Shown: one piece after another, positions 1 to 12,621 of the stretch
Position numbering within the stretch: position 1 is the stretch's first letter
Layout: each line of letters opens with the position of its first letter
Source of the DNA: Coriaria nepalensis
Lineage: Eukaryota > Streptophyta > Magnoliopsida > Cucurbitales > Coriariaceae
NCBI GenBank assembly: GCA_027186245.1
Contig: CP114496.1
Span: forward strand, 5,547,501 to 5,611,500
Length of the DNA stretch: 64,000 nt
Direction of reading: 5' to 3'
The notes under the pieces: generated by a model
The model's input: the letters and a program-made list of their open reading frames with translations, nothing else
Databases searched by the model: none
Told to the model about the DNA's origin: nothing
Made by a program: the position numbers and the translations under genes

Positions 1-95
1 CATGGCCAATGCAAGGAAACTGTGCGTTAGTTTAATCTTAAAATCATTTGAAAGAGTCATTTCAAGTCAATAACATATTTCAAAGCAAGTTGAAC

Positions 96-101
96 GAATT
101 C
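96..101. other. EcoRI site, once per unit (first copy)
   Basis: GAATTC is present in the large majority of units at the same place, flanked as GTTGAACGAATTCTATTTT. Digestion would give the classic 142-bp ladder. Losses are subtype-linked: CCAATTC (7.2-10.9 kb), CGACTTC (domains II-III), CGAAATC (30.6-41.3 kb) and GAACTC (23,959; 61,434; 62,995). The adjoining CG, and the CG of TTCGCAC, are the only two CpG dinucleotides in the common unit; some units gain a third in AAGTCGAACG. Confidence 0.95.
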
Positions 102-118
102 TATTTTCGCACTACAAA

Positions 119-131
119 CACAAGTTTTGTG
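119..131. other. Subtype-specific hairpin CACAA-GTT-TTGTG
   Basis: Units reading CACAAGTTTTGTG have a perfect 5-bp stem with a 3-nt loop. The alternative CACAGGTTTTGGG lacks it. The two forms co-occur throughout the array and tend to precede different cores: TTGTG units usually lead to AATGGTCAA, and TTGGG units to CATGGC or AATGATC. The stem is short, so any in vivo structure is speculative. Confidence 0.5.
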
Positions 132-193
132 CATAACTTGCAACTGGTCAATGCAAGGAAAGTGTGCATTAGTTTAGCCTTAAAATCATTTGA

Positions 194-202
194 ATGAGTC
201 AT
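194..202. promoter_or_regulatory. GCN4/AP-1-type palindrome ATGAGTCAT (representative copy)
   Basis: Most units contain ATGAGTCAT at unit positions 99-107; this is the first exact copy (the preceding unit has AAGAGTCAT at 52-60). The 9-mer is the optimal palindromic site of the bZIP activator GCN4 and contains the AP-1 heptamer TGAGTCA. It is nested in a wider imperfect dyad, TTGA-ATGAGTCAT-T-TCAA. Recurrent variants are TGCGTCAT, TGAGGCAT, TGAGTCGT, TTGAGTCAT and AAGAGTCAT. That the motif is present is certain; binding by a bZIP protein is only an inference from the motif. Confidence 0.55.
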
Positions 203-1704
203 TTTATGTCAATAACATATTACAAAGCAAGTTGAACGAATTCTATTTTCGTACTACAAACACAGGTTTTGGGCATAACTTGCACATGGCTATTGCAAGG
301 AAACTGTGCATTAGTTTAATCTTAAAATCATTTGAATGAGTCATTTCAAGTCAATAACATATTTCAAAGCAAGTTGAAAGAATTCTATTTTCGCACTACA
401 AACACAGGTTTTGGGCATAACTTGCACATGGCTATTGCAAGGAAACTGTGCATTAGTTTAATCTTAAAATCATTTGAATGAGTCATTTCAAGTCAATAAC
501 ATATTTCAAAGCAAGTTGAACGAATTCTATTTTCGCACTACAAACACAGGTTTTGGGCATAACTTGCACATGGCTGTTGCAAGGAAACTGTGCATTAGTT
601 TAATCTTAAAATCATTTGAATGAGTCATTTCAAGTCAATAACATATTTCAAAGCAAGTTGAACGAATTCTATTTTCGCACTACAAACACAGGTTTTGGGC
701 ATAACTTGCACATGGCTATTGCAAGGAAACTGTGCATTAGTTTAATCTTAAAATCATTTGAATGAGTCATTTCAAGTCAATAACATATTACAAAGCAAGT
801 TGAACGAATTCTATTTTCGCACTACAAACATAGGTTTTGGGCATAACTTGCACATGGCTGTTGCAAGGAAACTGTGCATTAGTTTAATCTTAAAATCATT
901 TGAATGAGTCATTTCAAGTCAATAACATATTTCAAAGCAAGTTGAACGAATTCTATTTTCGTACTACAAACACAGGTTTTGGGCATAACTTGCACATAGC
1001 TATTGCAAGGAAACTGTGCATTAGTTTAATCTTAAAATCATTTGAATGAGTCATTTCAAGTCAATAACATATTTCAAAGCAAGTTGAACGAATTCTATTT
1101 TCGCACTACAAACACAGGTTTTGGGCATAACTTGCACATGGTTATTGCAAGGAAACTGTGCTTTAGTTTAATCTTAAAATCATTTGAATGAGTCATTTGA
1201 AGTCAATAACATATTTCAAAGCAAGCTGAACGAATTCTATTTTCGCACTACAAACACAGGTTTTGGGCATAACTTGCACATGGCTGTTGCAAGGAAAGTG
1301 TGCATTAGTTTAACCTTAAAATCATTTGAATGAGTCATTTCAGGTCAATAACATATTTCATAGCAAGTTGAACGAATTCTATTTTCGCACTACAAACACA
1401 AGTTTTGGGCATAACTTGCACATGGCCAATGTAAGGAAACTGTGCATTAGTTTAATCTTAAAATCATTTGAAAGAGTCATTTCAAGTCAATAACATATTT
1501 CAAAGCAAGTTGAACGAATTCTATTTTCGCACTACAAACACAAGTTTTGTGCACAACTTGCAAATGGTCAATGCAAGGAAAGTGTGCATTAGTTTAGCCT
1601 TAAAATCATTTGAATGAGTCATTTCAAGTCAATAAGATATTACAAAGCAAGTTGAACGAATTCTATTTTCGCACTACAAACACAGGTTTTGGGCATAACT
1701 TGCA

Positions 1705-1707
1705 TGT
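1705..1707 (+). other. 3-bp insertion in a satellite unit
   Basis: The usual TTGCACATGGC reads TTGCATGTCATGGC here, three extra bases inside the core of the CTTGCA/TGCAAG stem. It shifts array phase by +3. It explains why the otherwise 18-unit spacing between the GGCCAATGTAAGG markers at 1431 and 3990 is 2,559 rather than 2,556 bp. I saw no second copy, so it appears private to this unit. Confidence 0.85.
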
Positions 1708-3831
1708 CATGGCTATTGCAAGGAAACTGTGCATTAGTTTAATCTTAAACTCATTTGAATGAGTCATTTCAAGTCAATAACATATTTCAAAGCAAGTTGA
1801 ACGAATTCTATTTTCGCACTACAAACACAGGTTTTGGGCATAACTTGCACATCGCTATTGCAAGGAAACTGTTCATTAGTTTAATCTTAAAATCATTTGA
1901 ATGAGTCATTTCAAGTCAATAACATATTTCAAACCAAGTTGAACGAATTCTATTTTCGCACTACAAACACAGGTTTTGGGCATAACTTGCACATGGCTGT
2001 TGCAAGGAAACTGTGCATTAGTTTAATCTTAAAATCATTTGAATGAGTCATTTCAAGTCAATAACATATTACAAAGCAAGTTGAACGAATTCTATTTTCG
2101 CACTACAAACATAGGTTTTGGGCATAACTTGCACATGGCTGTTGCAAGGAAACTGTGCATTAGTTTAATCTTAAAATCATTTGAATGAGTCATTTCAAGT
2201 CAATAAGATATTACAAAGCAAGTTGAACGAATTCTATTTTCGCACTACAAACACAGGTTTTGGGCATAACTTGCACATGGCTATTGCAAGGAAACTGTGC
2301 ATTAGTTTAATCTTAAAATCATTTGAATGAGTCATTTCAAGTCAATAACATATTTCAAAGCAAGTTGAACGAATTCTATTTTCGCACTACAAACACAGGT
2401 TTTGGGCATAACTTGCACATGGCTATTGCAAGGAAACTGTGCATTAGTTTAATCTTAAAATCATTTGAATGCGTCATTTCAAGTCAATAACATATTTCAA
2501 AGCAAGTTGAACGAATTCTATTTTCGCACTACAAACACAGGTTTTGGGCATAACTTGCACATGGCTATTGCAAGGAAACTGTGCATTAGTTTAATCTTAA
2601 AATCATTTGAATGAGTCATTTCAAGTCAATAACATATTTCAAAGCAAGTTGAACGAATTCTATTTTCGCACTACAAACACAGGTTTTGGGCATAACTTGC
2701 ACATGGCTATTGCAAGGAAACTGTGCATTAGTTTAATCTTAAAATCATTTGAATGCGTCATTTCAAGTCAATAACATATTTCAAAGCAAGTTGAACGAAT
2801 TCTATTTTCGCACTACAAACATAGGTTTTGGGCATAACTTGCACATGGCTATTGCAAGGAAACTGTGCATTAGTTTAATCTTAAAATCATTTGAATGAGT
2901 CATTTCAAGTCAATAACATATTTCAAAGCAAGTTGAACGAATTCTATTTTCGCACTACAAACACAGGTTTTGGGCATACCTTGCACATGGCTGTTGCAAG
3001 GAAACTGTGCATTAGTTTAATCTTAAAATCATTTGAATGCGTCATTTCAAGTCAATAACATATTTCAAAGCAAGTTGAACGAATTCTATTTTCGCACTAC
3101 AAACACAGGTTTTGGGCATAACTTGCACATGGCTATTGCAAGGAAACTGTGCATTAGTTTAATCTTAAAATCATTTGAATGAGTCATTTCAAGTCAATAA
3201 CATATTTCAAAGCAAGTTGAACGAATTCTATTTTCGCACTACAAACACAGGTTTTGGGCATAACTTGCACATGGCTGTTGCAAGGAAACTGTGCATTAGT
3301 TTAATCTTAAAATCATTTGAATGAGTCATTTCAAGTCAATAACATATTTCAAAGCAAGTTGAACGAATTCTATTTTCGCACTACAAACACAGGTTTTGGG
3401 CATAACTTGCACATGGCTATTGCAAGGAAACTGTGCATTAGTTTAATCTTAAAATCATTTGAATGAGTCATTTCAAGTCAATAACATATTACAAAGCAAG
3501 TTGAACGAATTCTATTTTCGCACTACAAACATAGGTTTTGGGCATAACTTGCACATGGCTGTTGCAAGGAAACTGTGCATTAGTTTAATCTTAAAATCAT
3601 TTGAATGAGTCATTTCAAGTCAATAACAAATTTCAAAGCAAGTTGAACGAATTCTATTTTCGCACTACAAACACAGGTTTTGGGCATAACTTGCACATGG
3701 TTATTGCAAGGAAACTGTGCTTTAGTTTAATCTTAAAATCATTTGAATGAGTCATTTGAAGTCAATAACATATTTCAAAGCAAGTTGAACGAATTCTATT
3801 TTCGCACTACAAACACAGGTTTTGGGCATAA

Positions 3832-3852
3832 CTTGCAAATGATCAATGCAAG
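3832..3852. other. Dyad CTTGCA-9 nt-TGCAAG in every unit (representative copy)
   Basis: Perfect 6-bp arms enclose a 9-nt core. The core differs by subtype: AATGATCAA (here), CATGGCCAA, AATGGTCAA, CATGGCTAT or CATGGCTGT. Two of the cores hold a nested palindrome (TGATCA at 3840-3845, or TGGCCA), making the 21-bp element nearly symmetric. Arms are preserved while the core is the most variable part of the unit. Centromeric satellites lacking a CENP-B box are known to be enriched in dyad symmetry, so a structural role is possible but unproven. Confidence 0.6.
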
Positions 3853-4200
3853 GAAAGTGTGCATTAGTTTAGCCTTAAAATCATTTGAATGAGTCATTTT
3901 AAGTCAATAACATATTACAAAGCAAGTTGAACGAATTCTATTTTCGCACTACAAACACAAGTTTTGGGCATAACTTGCACATGGCCAATGTAAGGAAACT
4001 GTGCATTAGTTTAATCTTAAAATCGTTTGAAAGAGTCATTTCAAGTCAATAACATATTTCAAAGCAAGTTGAACGAATTCTATTTTCGCACTACAAACAC
4101 AAGTTTTGTGCATAACTTGCAAATGGTCAATGCAAGGAAAGTGTGCATTAGTTTAGCCTTAAAATCATTTGAATGAGTCATTTCAAGTCAATAACATATT

Positions 4201-7080
4201 ACAAAGCAAGTTGAACGAATTCTATTTTCGCACTACAAACATAGGTTTTGGGCATAACTTGCACATGGCTGTTGCAAGGAAACTGTGCATTAGTTTAATC
4301 TTAAAATGATTTGAATGAGTCATTTCAAGTCAATAACATATTTCAAAGCAAGTTGAACGAATTCTATTTTCGCACTACAAACACAGGTTTTGGGCATAAC
4401 TTGCACATGGCTATTGCAAGGAAACTGTGCATTAGTTTAATCTTAAAATCATTTGAATGAGTCATTTCAAGTCAATAACATATTTCAAAGCAAGTTGAAC
4501 GAATTCTATTTTCGCACTACAAACACAGGTTTTGGGCATAACTTGCACATGGCTATTGCAAGGAAACTGTGCATTAGTTTAATCTTAAAATCATTTGAAT
4601 GAGTCATTTCAAGTCAATAACATATTTCAAAGCAAGTTGAACGAATTCTATTTTCGCACTACAAACACAGGTTTTGGGCATAACTTGCACATGGCTGTTG
4701 CAAGGAAACTGTGCATTAGTTTAATCTTAAAATCATTTGAATGAGTCATTTCAAGTCAATAACATATTTCAAAGCAAGTTGAACGAATTCTATTTTCGCA
4801 CTACAAACACAGGTTTTGGGCATAACTTGCACATGGCTATTGCAAGGAAACTGTGCATTAGTTTAATCTTAAAATCATTTGAATGAGTCATTTCAAGTCA
4901 ATAACATATTACAAAGCAAGTTGAACGAATTCTATTTTCGCACTACAAACATAGGTTTTGGGCATAACTTGCACATGGCTGTTGCAAGGAAACTGTGCAT
5001 TAGTTTAATCTTAAAATCATTTGAATGAGTCATTTCAAGTCAATAACATATTTCAAAGCAAGTTGAACGAATTCTATTTTCGTACTACAAACACAGGTTT
5101 TGGGCATAACTTGCACTTGGCTATTGCAAGGAAACTGTGCATTAGTTTAATCTTAAAATCATTTGAATGAGTCATTTCAAGTCAATAACATATTTCAAAG
5201 CAAGTTGAACGAATTCTATTTTCGCACTACAAACACAAGTTTTGGGCATAACTTTCACATGGCCAATGTAAGGAAACTGTGCATTAGTTTAATCTTAAAA
5301 TCATTTGAAAGAGTCATTTCAAGTCAATAACATATTTCAAAGCAAGTTGAACGAATTCTATTTTCGCACTACAAACACAAGTTTTGTGCATAACTTGCAA
5401 ATGGTCAATGCAAGGAAAGTGTGCATTAGTTTAGCCTTAAAATCATTTGAATGAGTCATTTCAAGTCAATAACATATTACAAAGCAAGTTGAACGAATTC
5501 TATTTTCGCACTACAAACATAGGTTTTGGGCATAACTTGCACATGGCTGTTGCAAGGAAACTGTGCATTAGTTTAATCTTAAAATCATTTGAATGAGTCA
5601 TTTCAAGTCAATAACATATTTCAAAGCAAGTTGAACGAATTCTATTTTCGCACTACAAACACAGGTTTTGGGCATAACTTGCACATGGCTACTGCAAGGA
5701 AACTGTGCATTAGTTTAATCTTAAAATCATTTGAATGAGTCATTTCAAGTCAATAACATATTTCAAAGCAAGTTGAACGAATTCTATTTTCGCACTACAA
5801 ACACAAGTTTTGTGCATAACTTGCAAATGGTCAATGCAAGGAAACTGTGCTTTAGTTTAATCTTAAAATCATTTGAATGAGTCATTTCAAGTCAATAACA
5901 TATTTCAAAGCAAGTTGAACGAATTCTATTTTCGCACTACAAACACAGGTTTTGGGCATAACTTGCAAATGATCAATGCAAGGAAAGTGTGCATTAGTTT
6001 AGCCTTAAAATAATTTGAATGAGTCATTTTAAGTCAATAACATATTACAAAGCAAGTTGAACGAATTCTATTTTCGCACTACAAACATAGGTTTTGGGCA
6101 TAACTTGCACATGGCTGTTGCAAGGAAACTGTGCATTAGTTTAATCTTAAAATGATTTGAATGAGTCATTTCAAGTCAATAACATATTTCAAAGCAAGTT
6201 GAACGAATTCTATTTTCGCACTACAAACACAGGTTTTGGGCATAACTTGCACATGGCTATTGCAAGGAAACTGTGCATTAGTTTAATCTTAAAATCATTT
6301 GAATGAGTCATTTCAAGTCAATAACATATTTCAAAGCAAGTTGAACGAATTCTATTTTCGCACTACAAACACAGGTTTTGGGCATAACTTGCACATGGCT
6401 ATTGCAAGGAAACTGTGCATTAGTTTAATCTTAAAATCATTTGAATGAGTCATTTCAAGTCAATAACATATTTCAAAGCAAGTTGAATGAATTCTATTTT
6501 CGCACTACAAACACAGGTTTTGGGCATAACTTGCACATGGCTGTTGCAAGGAAACTGTGCATTAGTTTAATCTTAAAATCATTTGAATGAGTCATTTCAA
6601 GTCAATAACATATTTCAAAGCAAGTTGAACGAATTCTATTTTCGCACTACAAACACAGGTTTTGGGCATAACTTGCACATGGCTATTGCAAGGAAACTGT
6701 GCATTAGTTTAATCTTAAAATCATTTGAATGAGTCATTTCAAGTCAATAACATATTACAAAGCAAGTTGAACGAATTCTATTTTCGCACTACAAACATAG
6801 GTTTTGGGCATAACTTGCACATGGCTGTTGCAAGGAAACTGTGCATTAGTTTAATCTTAAAATCATTTGAATGAGTCATTTCAAGTCAATAACATATTTC
6901 AAAGCAAGTTGAACGAATTCTATTTTCGTACTACAAACACAGGTTTTGGGCATAACTTGCACTTGGCTATTGCAAGGAAACTGTGCATTAGTTTAATCTT
7001 AAAATCATTTGAATGAGTCATTTCAAGTCAATAACATATTTCAAAGCAAGTTGAACGAATTCTATTTTCGTACTACAAAC
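4201..7080 (+). repeat. 13-unit (1,846-bp) higher-order repeat, two copies
   Basis: Three independent rare variants recur at exactly 1,846 bp (13 x 142): TTAAAATGATTTG at 4301 and 6147, TTTTCGTACTAC around 5081 and 6927, and GCACTTGGC around 5115 and 6961. The segment at about 4.2-5.2 kb is therefore copied at about 6.05-7.05 kb. A 9-unit offset (1,278 bp) also links GGCCAATGTAAGG at 3990 and 5268, so several exchange events overlap here. Limits are approximate because neighbouring units are very alike. Confidence 0.8.
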
Positions 7081-7140
7081 ATAGGTTTTGCGCATAACTT
7101 GCACATGGCTGTTGCAAGGAAACTGTGCATTAGTTTAATC

Positions 7141-8740
7141 TTAAAATCATTTGAATGAGTCATTTTAAGTCAATAACATATTTCAAAGCAAGTTGAACCA
7201 ATTCTATTTTCGCACTACAAACACAAGTTTTGTGCACAACTTGCAAATGGTCAATGCAAGGAAAGTGTGCATTAGTTTAGCCTTAAAATCATTTGAATGA
7301 GTCATTTCAAGTCAATAACATATTACAAAGCAAGTTGAACGAATTCTATTTTCGCACTACAAACACAGGATTTGGGCATAACTTGCAAATGGCTATTGCA
7401 AGGAAACTGTGCATTAGTTTAATCTTAAAATCATTTGAATGCGTCATTTCAAGTCAATAACATATTTCAAAGCAAGTTGAACGAATTCTATTTTCGCACT
7501 ACAAACACAGGTTTTGGGCATAACTTGCAAATGATCAATGCAAGGAAAGTGTGCATTAGTTTAACCTTAAAATCATTTGTATGAGTCATTTCAGGTCAAT
7601 AACATATTTCATAGCATATTCAACGAATTCTATTTTCGCACTGCAAACACAAGTTTTGGGCATAACTTGCACATGGCCAATGCAAGGAAACTGTGCATTA
7701 GTTTAATCTTAAAATCATTTGAAAGAGTCATTTCAAGTCAATAACATATTACAAAGCAAGTTGAACGAATTCTATTTTCGCACTACAAACACAAGCTTTG
7801 GGCATAACTTGCACATGGCCAATGCAAGGAAACTGTGCATTAGTTTAATCTTAAAATCATTTGAATGAGTCATTTTAAGTCAATAACATATTTCAAAGCA
7901 AGTTGAACCAATTCTATTTTCGCACTACAAACACAAGTTTTGTGCACAACTTGCAAATGGTCAATGCAAGGAAAGTGTGCATTAGTTTAGCCTTAAAATC
8001 ATTTGAATGAGTCATTTCAAGTCAATAACATATTACAAAGCAAGTTGAACGAATTCTATTTTCGCACTACAAACACAGGTTTTGGGCATAACTTGCACAT
8101 GGCTATTGCAAGGAAACTGTGCATTAGTTTAATCTTAAAATCATTTGAATGCGTCATTTTAAGTCAATAACATATTTCAAAGCAAGTTGAACGAATTCTA
8201 TTTTCGCACTACAAACACAGGTTTTGGGCATAACTTGCAAATGATCAATGCAAGGAAAGTGTGCATTAGTTTAACCTTAAAATCATTTGAATGAGTCATT
8301 TCAGGTCAATAACTTATTTCAAAGCAAGTTGAACGAATTCTATTTTCGCACTACAAACACAGGATTTGGGCATAACTTGCAAATGATCAATGCAACGAAA
8401 GTGTGCATTAGTTTAGCCTTAAAATCATTTGAATGAGTCATTTTAAGTCAATAACATATTACAAAGCAAGTTGAACGAATTCTATTTTCGCACTACAAAC
8501 ACAAGGTTTGGGCATAACTTGCACATGGCCAATGCAAGGAAACTGTGCATTAGTTTAATCTTAAAATCATTTGAATGAGTCATTTTAAGTCAATAACATA
8601 TTTCAAAGCAAGTTGAACCAATTCTATTTTCGCACTACAAACACAAGTTTTGTGCACAACTTGCAAATGGTCAATGCAAGGAAAGTGTGCATTAGTTTAG
8701 CCTTAAAATCATTTGAATGAGTCATTTCAAATCAATAAGA
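7141..8740 (+). repeat. 5-unit (710-bp) higher-order repeat
   Basis: The variant AGTTGAACCAATTC, which destroys the EcoRI site, occurs at 7191, 7901 and 8611, spaced exactly 710 bp (5 x 142). The companion variant TGTGCACAAC just downstream keeps the same spacing in all three. A fourth AGTTGAACCAATTC at 10883 lies 2,272 bp after the third, linking this block to the adjacent 16-unit repeat, but it lacks the CACAAC companion. The units between copies are similar but not identical, so this is a partly diverged higher-order repeat. Confidence 0.78.
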
Positions 8741-8930
8741 TATTACAAAGCAACTTGAACGAATTCTATTTTCGCACTACAAACACAGGTTTTGGGTATA
8801 ACTTGCACATGCCTATTGCAAGGAAACTGTGCATTAGTTTAATCTTAAAATCATTTGAATGAGTCATTTCAAGTCAATAACATATTTCAAAGCAAGTTGA
8901 ACGAATTCTATTTTCGCACTACAAACACAG

Positions 8931-11900
8931 GTTTTGGGGATAACTTGCACATGGCTATTGCAAGGAAACTGTGCATTAGTTTAATCTTAAAATCATTTGA
9001 ATGCGTCATTTCAAGTCAATAACATATTTCAATGCAAGTTGAACGAATTCTATTTTCGCACTACAAACACAGGTTTTGGGCATAACTTGCAAATGATCAA
9101 TGCAAGGAAAGTGTGCATTAGTTTAACCTTAAAATCATTTGAATGAGTCATTTCAGGTCAATAACATATTTCATAGCATATTCAACGAATTCTATTTTCG
9201 CACTACAAACACAAGTTTTGGGCATAACTTGCACATGGCCAATGCAAGGAAACTGTGCATTAGTTTAATCTTAAAATCATTTGAAAGAGTCATTTCAAGT
9301 CAATAACATATTTCAAAGCAAGTTGAACGAATTCTATTTTCGCACTACAAACACAAGTTTTGTGCATAACTTGCAAATGGTCAATGCAAGGAAAGTGTGC
9401 ATTAGTTTAGCCTTAAGATCATTTGAATGAGTCATTTCAAGTCAATAACATATTACAAAGCAAGTTGAACGAATTCTATTTTCGCACTACAAACCTAGGT
9501 TTTGGGCATAACTTGCACATGGCTGTTGCAAAGAAACTGTGCATTAGTTTAATCTTAAAATCATTTGAATGAGTCATTTCAAGTCAATAACATATTTCAA
9601 AGCAAGTCGAACGAATTCTACTTTCGCACTACAAACACAGGTTTTGGGCATAACTTGCACATGGCTATTGCAAGGAAACTGTGCATTACTTTAATCTTAA
9701 AATCATTTGAATGAGTCATTTCAAGTCAATACCATATTTCAAAGCAAGTTGAACGAATTCTATTTTCGCACTACAAACACAGGTTTTGGGCATAACTTGC
9801 ACATGGCTATTGCAAGGAAACTGTGCATTAGTTTAATCTTAAAATCATTTGAATGAGTCATTTCAAGTCAATAACATATTTCAAAGCAAGTTGAACGAAT
9901 TCTATTTTCGCACTACAAACACAGGTTTTGGGCATAACTTGCAAATGGTCAATGCAAGGAAAGTGTGCATTAGTTTAGCCTTAAAATCATTTGAATGAGT
10001 CATTTCAAGTCAATAACATATTTCAAAGCAAGTTGAACGAATTCTATTTTCGCACTACAAACACAGGTTTTGGGCATAACTTGCACATGGCTATTGCAAG
10101 GAAACTGTGCATTAGTTTAATCTTAAAATCATTTGAATGAGTCATTTCAAGTCAATAACATATTTCAAAGCAAGTTGAACGAATTCTATTTTCGCACTAC
10201 AAACACAGGTTTTGGGCATAACTTGCACATGGCTATTGCAAGGAAACTGTGCATTAGTTTAATCTTAAAATCATTTGAATGCGTCATTTCAAGTCAATAA
10301 CATATTTCAAAGCAAGTTGAACGAATTCTATTTTCGCACTACAAACACAAGTTTTGTGCATAACTTGCAAATGGTCAATGCAAGGAAAGTGTGCATTAGT
10401 TTAGCCTTAAGATCATTTGAATGAGTCATTTCAAGTCAATAACATATTACAAAGCAAGTTGAACGAATTCTATTTTCGCACTACAAACACAGGTTTTGGG
10501 CATAACTTGCAAATGATCAATGCAAGGAAAGTGTGCATTAGTTTAACCTTAAAATCATTTGAATGAGTCATTTCAGGTCAATAACTTATTTCAAAGCAAG
10601 TTGAACGAATTCTATTTTCGCACTACAAACACAGGATTTGGGCATAACTTGCAAATGATCAATGCAACGAAAGTGTGCATTAGTTTAGCCATAAAATCAT
10701 TTGAATGAGTCATTTTAAGTCAATAACATATTACAAAGCAAGTTGAACGAATTCTATTTTCGCACTACAAACACAAGGTTTGGGCATAACTTGCACATGG
10801 CCAATGCAAGGAAACTGTGCATTAGTTTAATCTTAAAATCATTTGAATGAGTCATTTTAAGTCAATAACATATTTCAAAGCAAGTTGAACCAATTCTATT
10901 TTCGCACTACAAACACAGGTTTTGGGCATAACTTGCACATGGCTGTTGCAAGGAAACTGTGCATTAGTTTAATCTTAAAATCATTTGAATGAGTCATTTC
11001 AAGTCAATAACATATTTCAAAGCAAGTTGAACGAATTCTATTTTCGCACTACAAACACAGGTTTTGGGCATAACTTGCACATGGCTATTGCAAGGAAACT
11101 GTGCATTAGTTTAATCTTAAAATCATTTGAATGAGTCATTTCAAGTCAATAACATATTTCAAAGCAAGTTGAACGAATTCTATTTTCGCACTACAAACAC
11201 AGGTTTTGGGCTTAACTTGCACATGGCTATTGCAAGGAAACTGTGCATTAGTTTAATCTTAAAATCATTTGAATGCGTCATTTCAAGTCAATAACATATT
11301 TCAATGCAAGTTGAACGAATTCTATTTTCGCACTACAAACACAGGTTTTGGGCATAACTGGCAAATGATCAATGCAAGGAAAGTGTGCATTAGTTTAACC
11401 TTAAAATCATTTGAATGAGTCATTTCAGGTCAATAACATATTTCATAGCATATTCAACGAATTCTATTTTCGCACTACAAACACAAGTTTTGGGCATAAC
11501 TTGCACATGGCCAATGCAAGGAAACTGTGCATTAGTTTAATCTTCAAATCATTTGAAAGAGTCATTTCAAGTCAATAACATATTTCAAAGCAAGTTGAAC
11601 GAATTCTATTTTCGCACTACAAACACAAGTTTTGTGCATAACTTGCAAATGGTCAATGCAAGGAAAGTGTGCATTAGTTTAGCCTTAAGATCATTTGAAT
11701 GAGTCATTTCAAGTCAATAACATATTACAAAGCAAGTTGAACGAATTCTATTTTCGCACTACAAACCTAGGTTTTGGGCGTAACTTGCACATGGCTGTTG
11801 CAAAGAAACTGTGCATTAGTTTAATCTTAAAATCATTTGAATGAGTCATTTCAAGTCAATAACATATTTCAAAGCAAGTTGAACGAATTCTACTTTCGCA

Positions 11901-12621
11901 CTACAAACACAGGTTTTGGGCATAACTTGCAAATGGCTATTGCAAGGAAACTGTGCATTACTTTAATCTTAAAATCATTTGAATGAGTCATTTCAAGTCA
12001 ATACCATATTTCAAAGGAAGTTGAACGAATTCTATTTTCGCACTACAAACACAGGTTTTGGGCATAACTTGCACATGGCTATTGCAAGGAAACTGTGCAT
12101 TAGTTTAATCTTAAAATCATTTGAATGAGTCATTTCAAGTCAATAACATATTTCAAAGCAAGTTGAACGAATTCTATTTTCGCACTACAAACACAGGTTT
12201 TGGGCATAACTTGCAAATGGTCAATGCAAGGAAAGTGTGCATTAGTTTAGCCTTAAAATCATTTGAATGAGTCATTTCAAGTCAATAACATATTTCAAAG
12301 CAAGTTGAACGAATTCTATTTTCGCACTACAAACACAGGTTTTGGGCATAACTTGCACATGGCTATTGCAAGGAAACTGTGCATTAGTTTAATCTTAAAA
12401 TCATTTGAATGAGTCATTTCAAGTCAATAACATATTTCAAAGCAAGTTGAACGAATTCTATTTTCGCACTACAAACACAGGTTTTGGGCATAACTTGCAC
12501 CAGGCTATTGCAAGGAAACTGTGCATTAGTTTAATCTTAAAATCATTTGAATGCGTCATTTCAAGTCAATAACATATTTCAAAGCAAGTTGAACGAATTC
12601 TATTTTCGCACTACAAACACA
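8931..12621 (+). repeat. 16-unit (2,272-bp) offset duplication
   Basis: At least five rare variants recur at exactly 2,272 bp: TTTCAATGCAAG (9031/11303), AAACCTAGG (9491/11763), GCATTACTTTAATC (9681/11953), ACCATATTTC (9731/12003) and AATGCGTCATT (10281/12553). Copies run from about 8.9 kb and 11.2 kb and part company near 10,350 / 12,621, where AAGTTTTGTG faces AGGTTTTGGG. Each copy is about 10 units, with about 6 other units between them. Confidence 0.82.

Noticed and set aside
106..122. CENP-B box beginning at TTCG in ATTTTCGCACTACAAACA
   Set aside because: The TTCG and the central A fit the TTCGNNNNANNCGGG pattern, but the essential CGGG half is AACA. Only five of nine core bases match.
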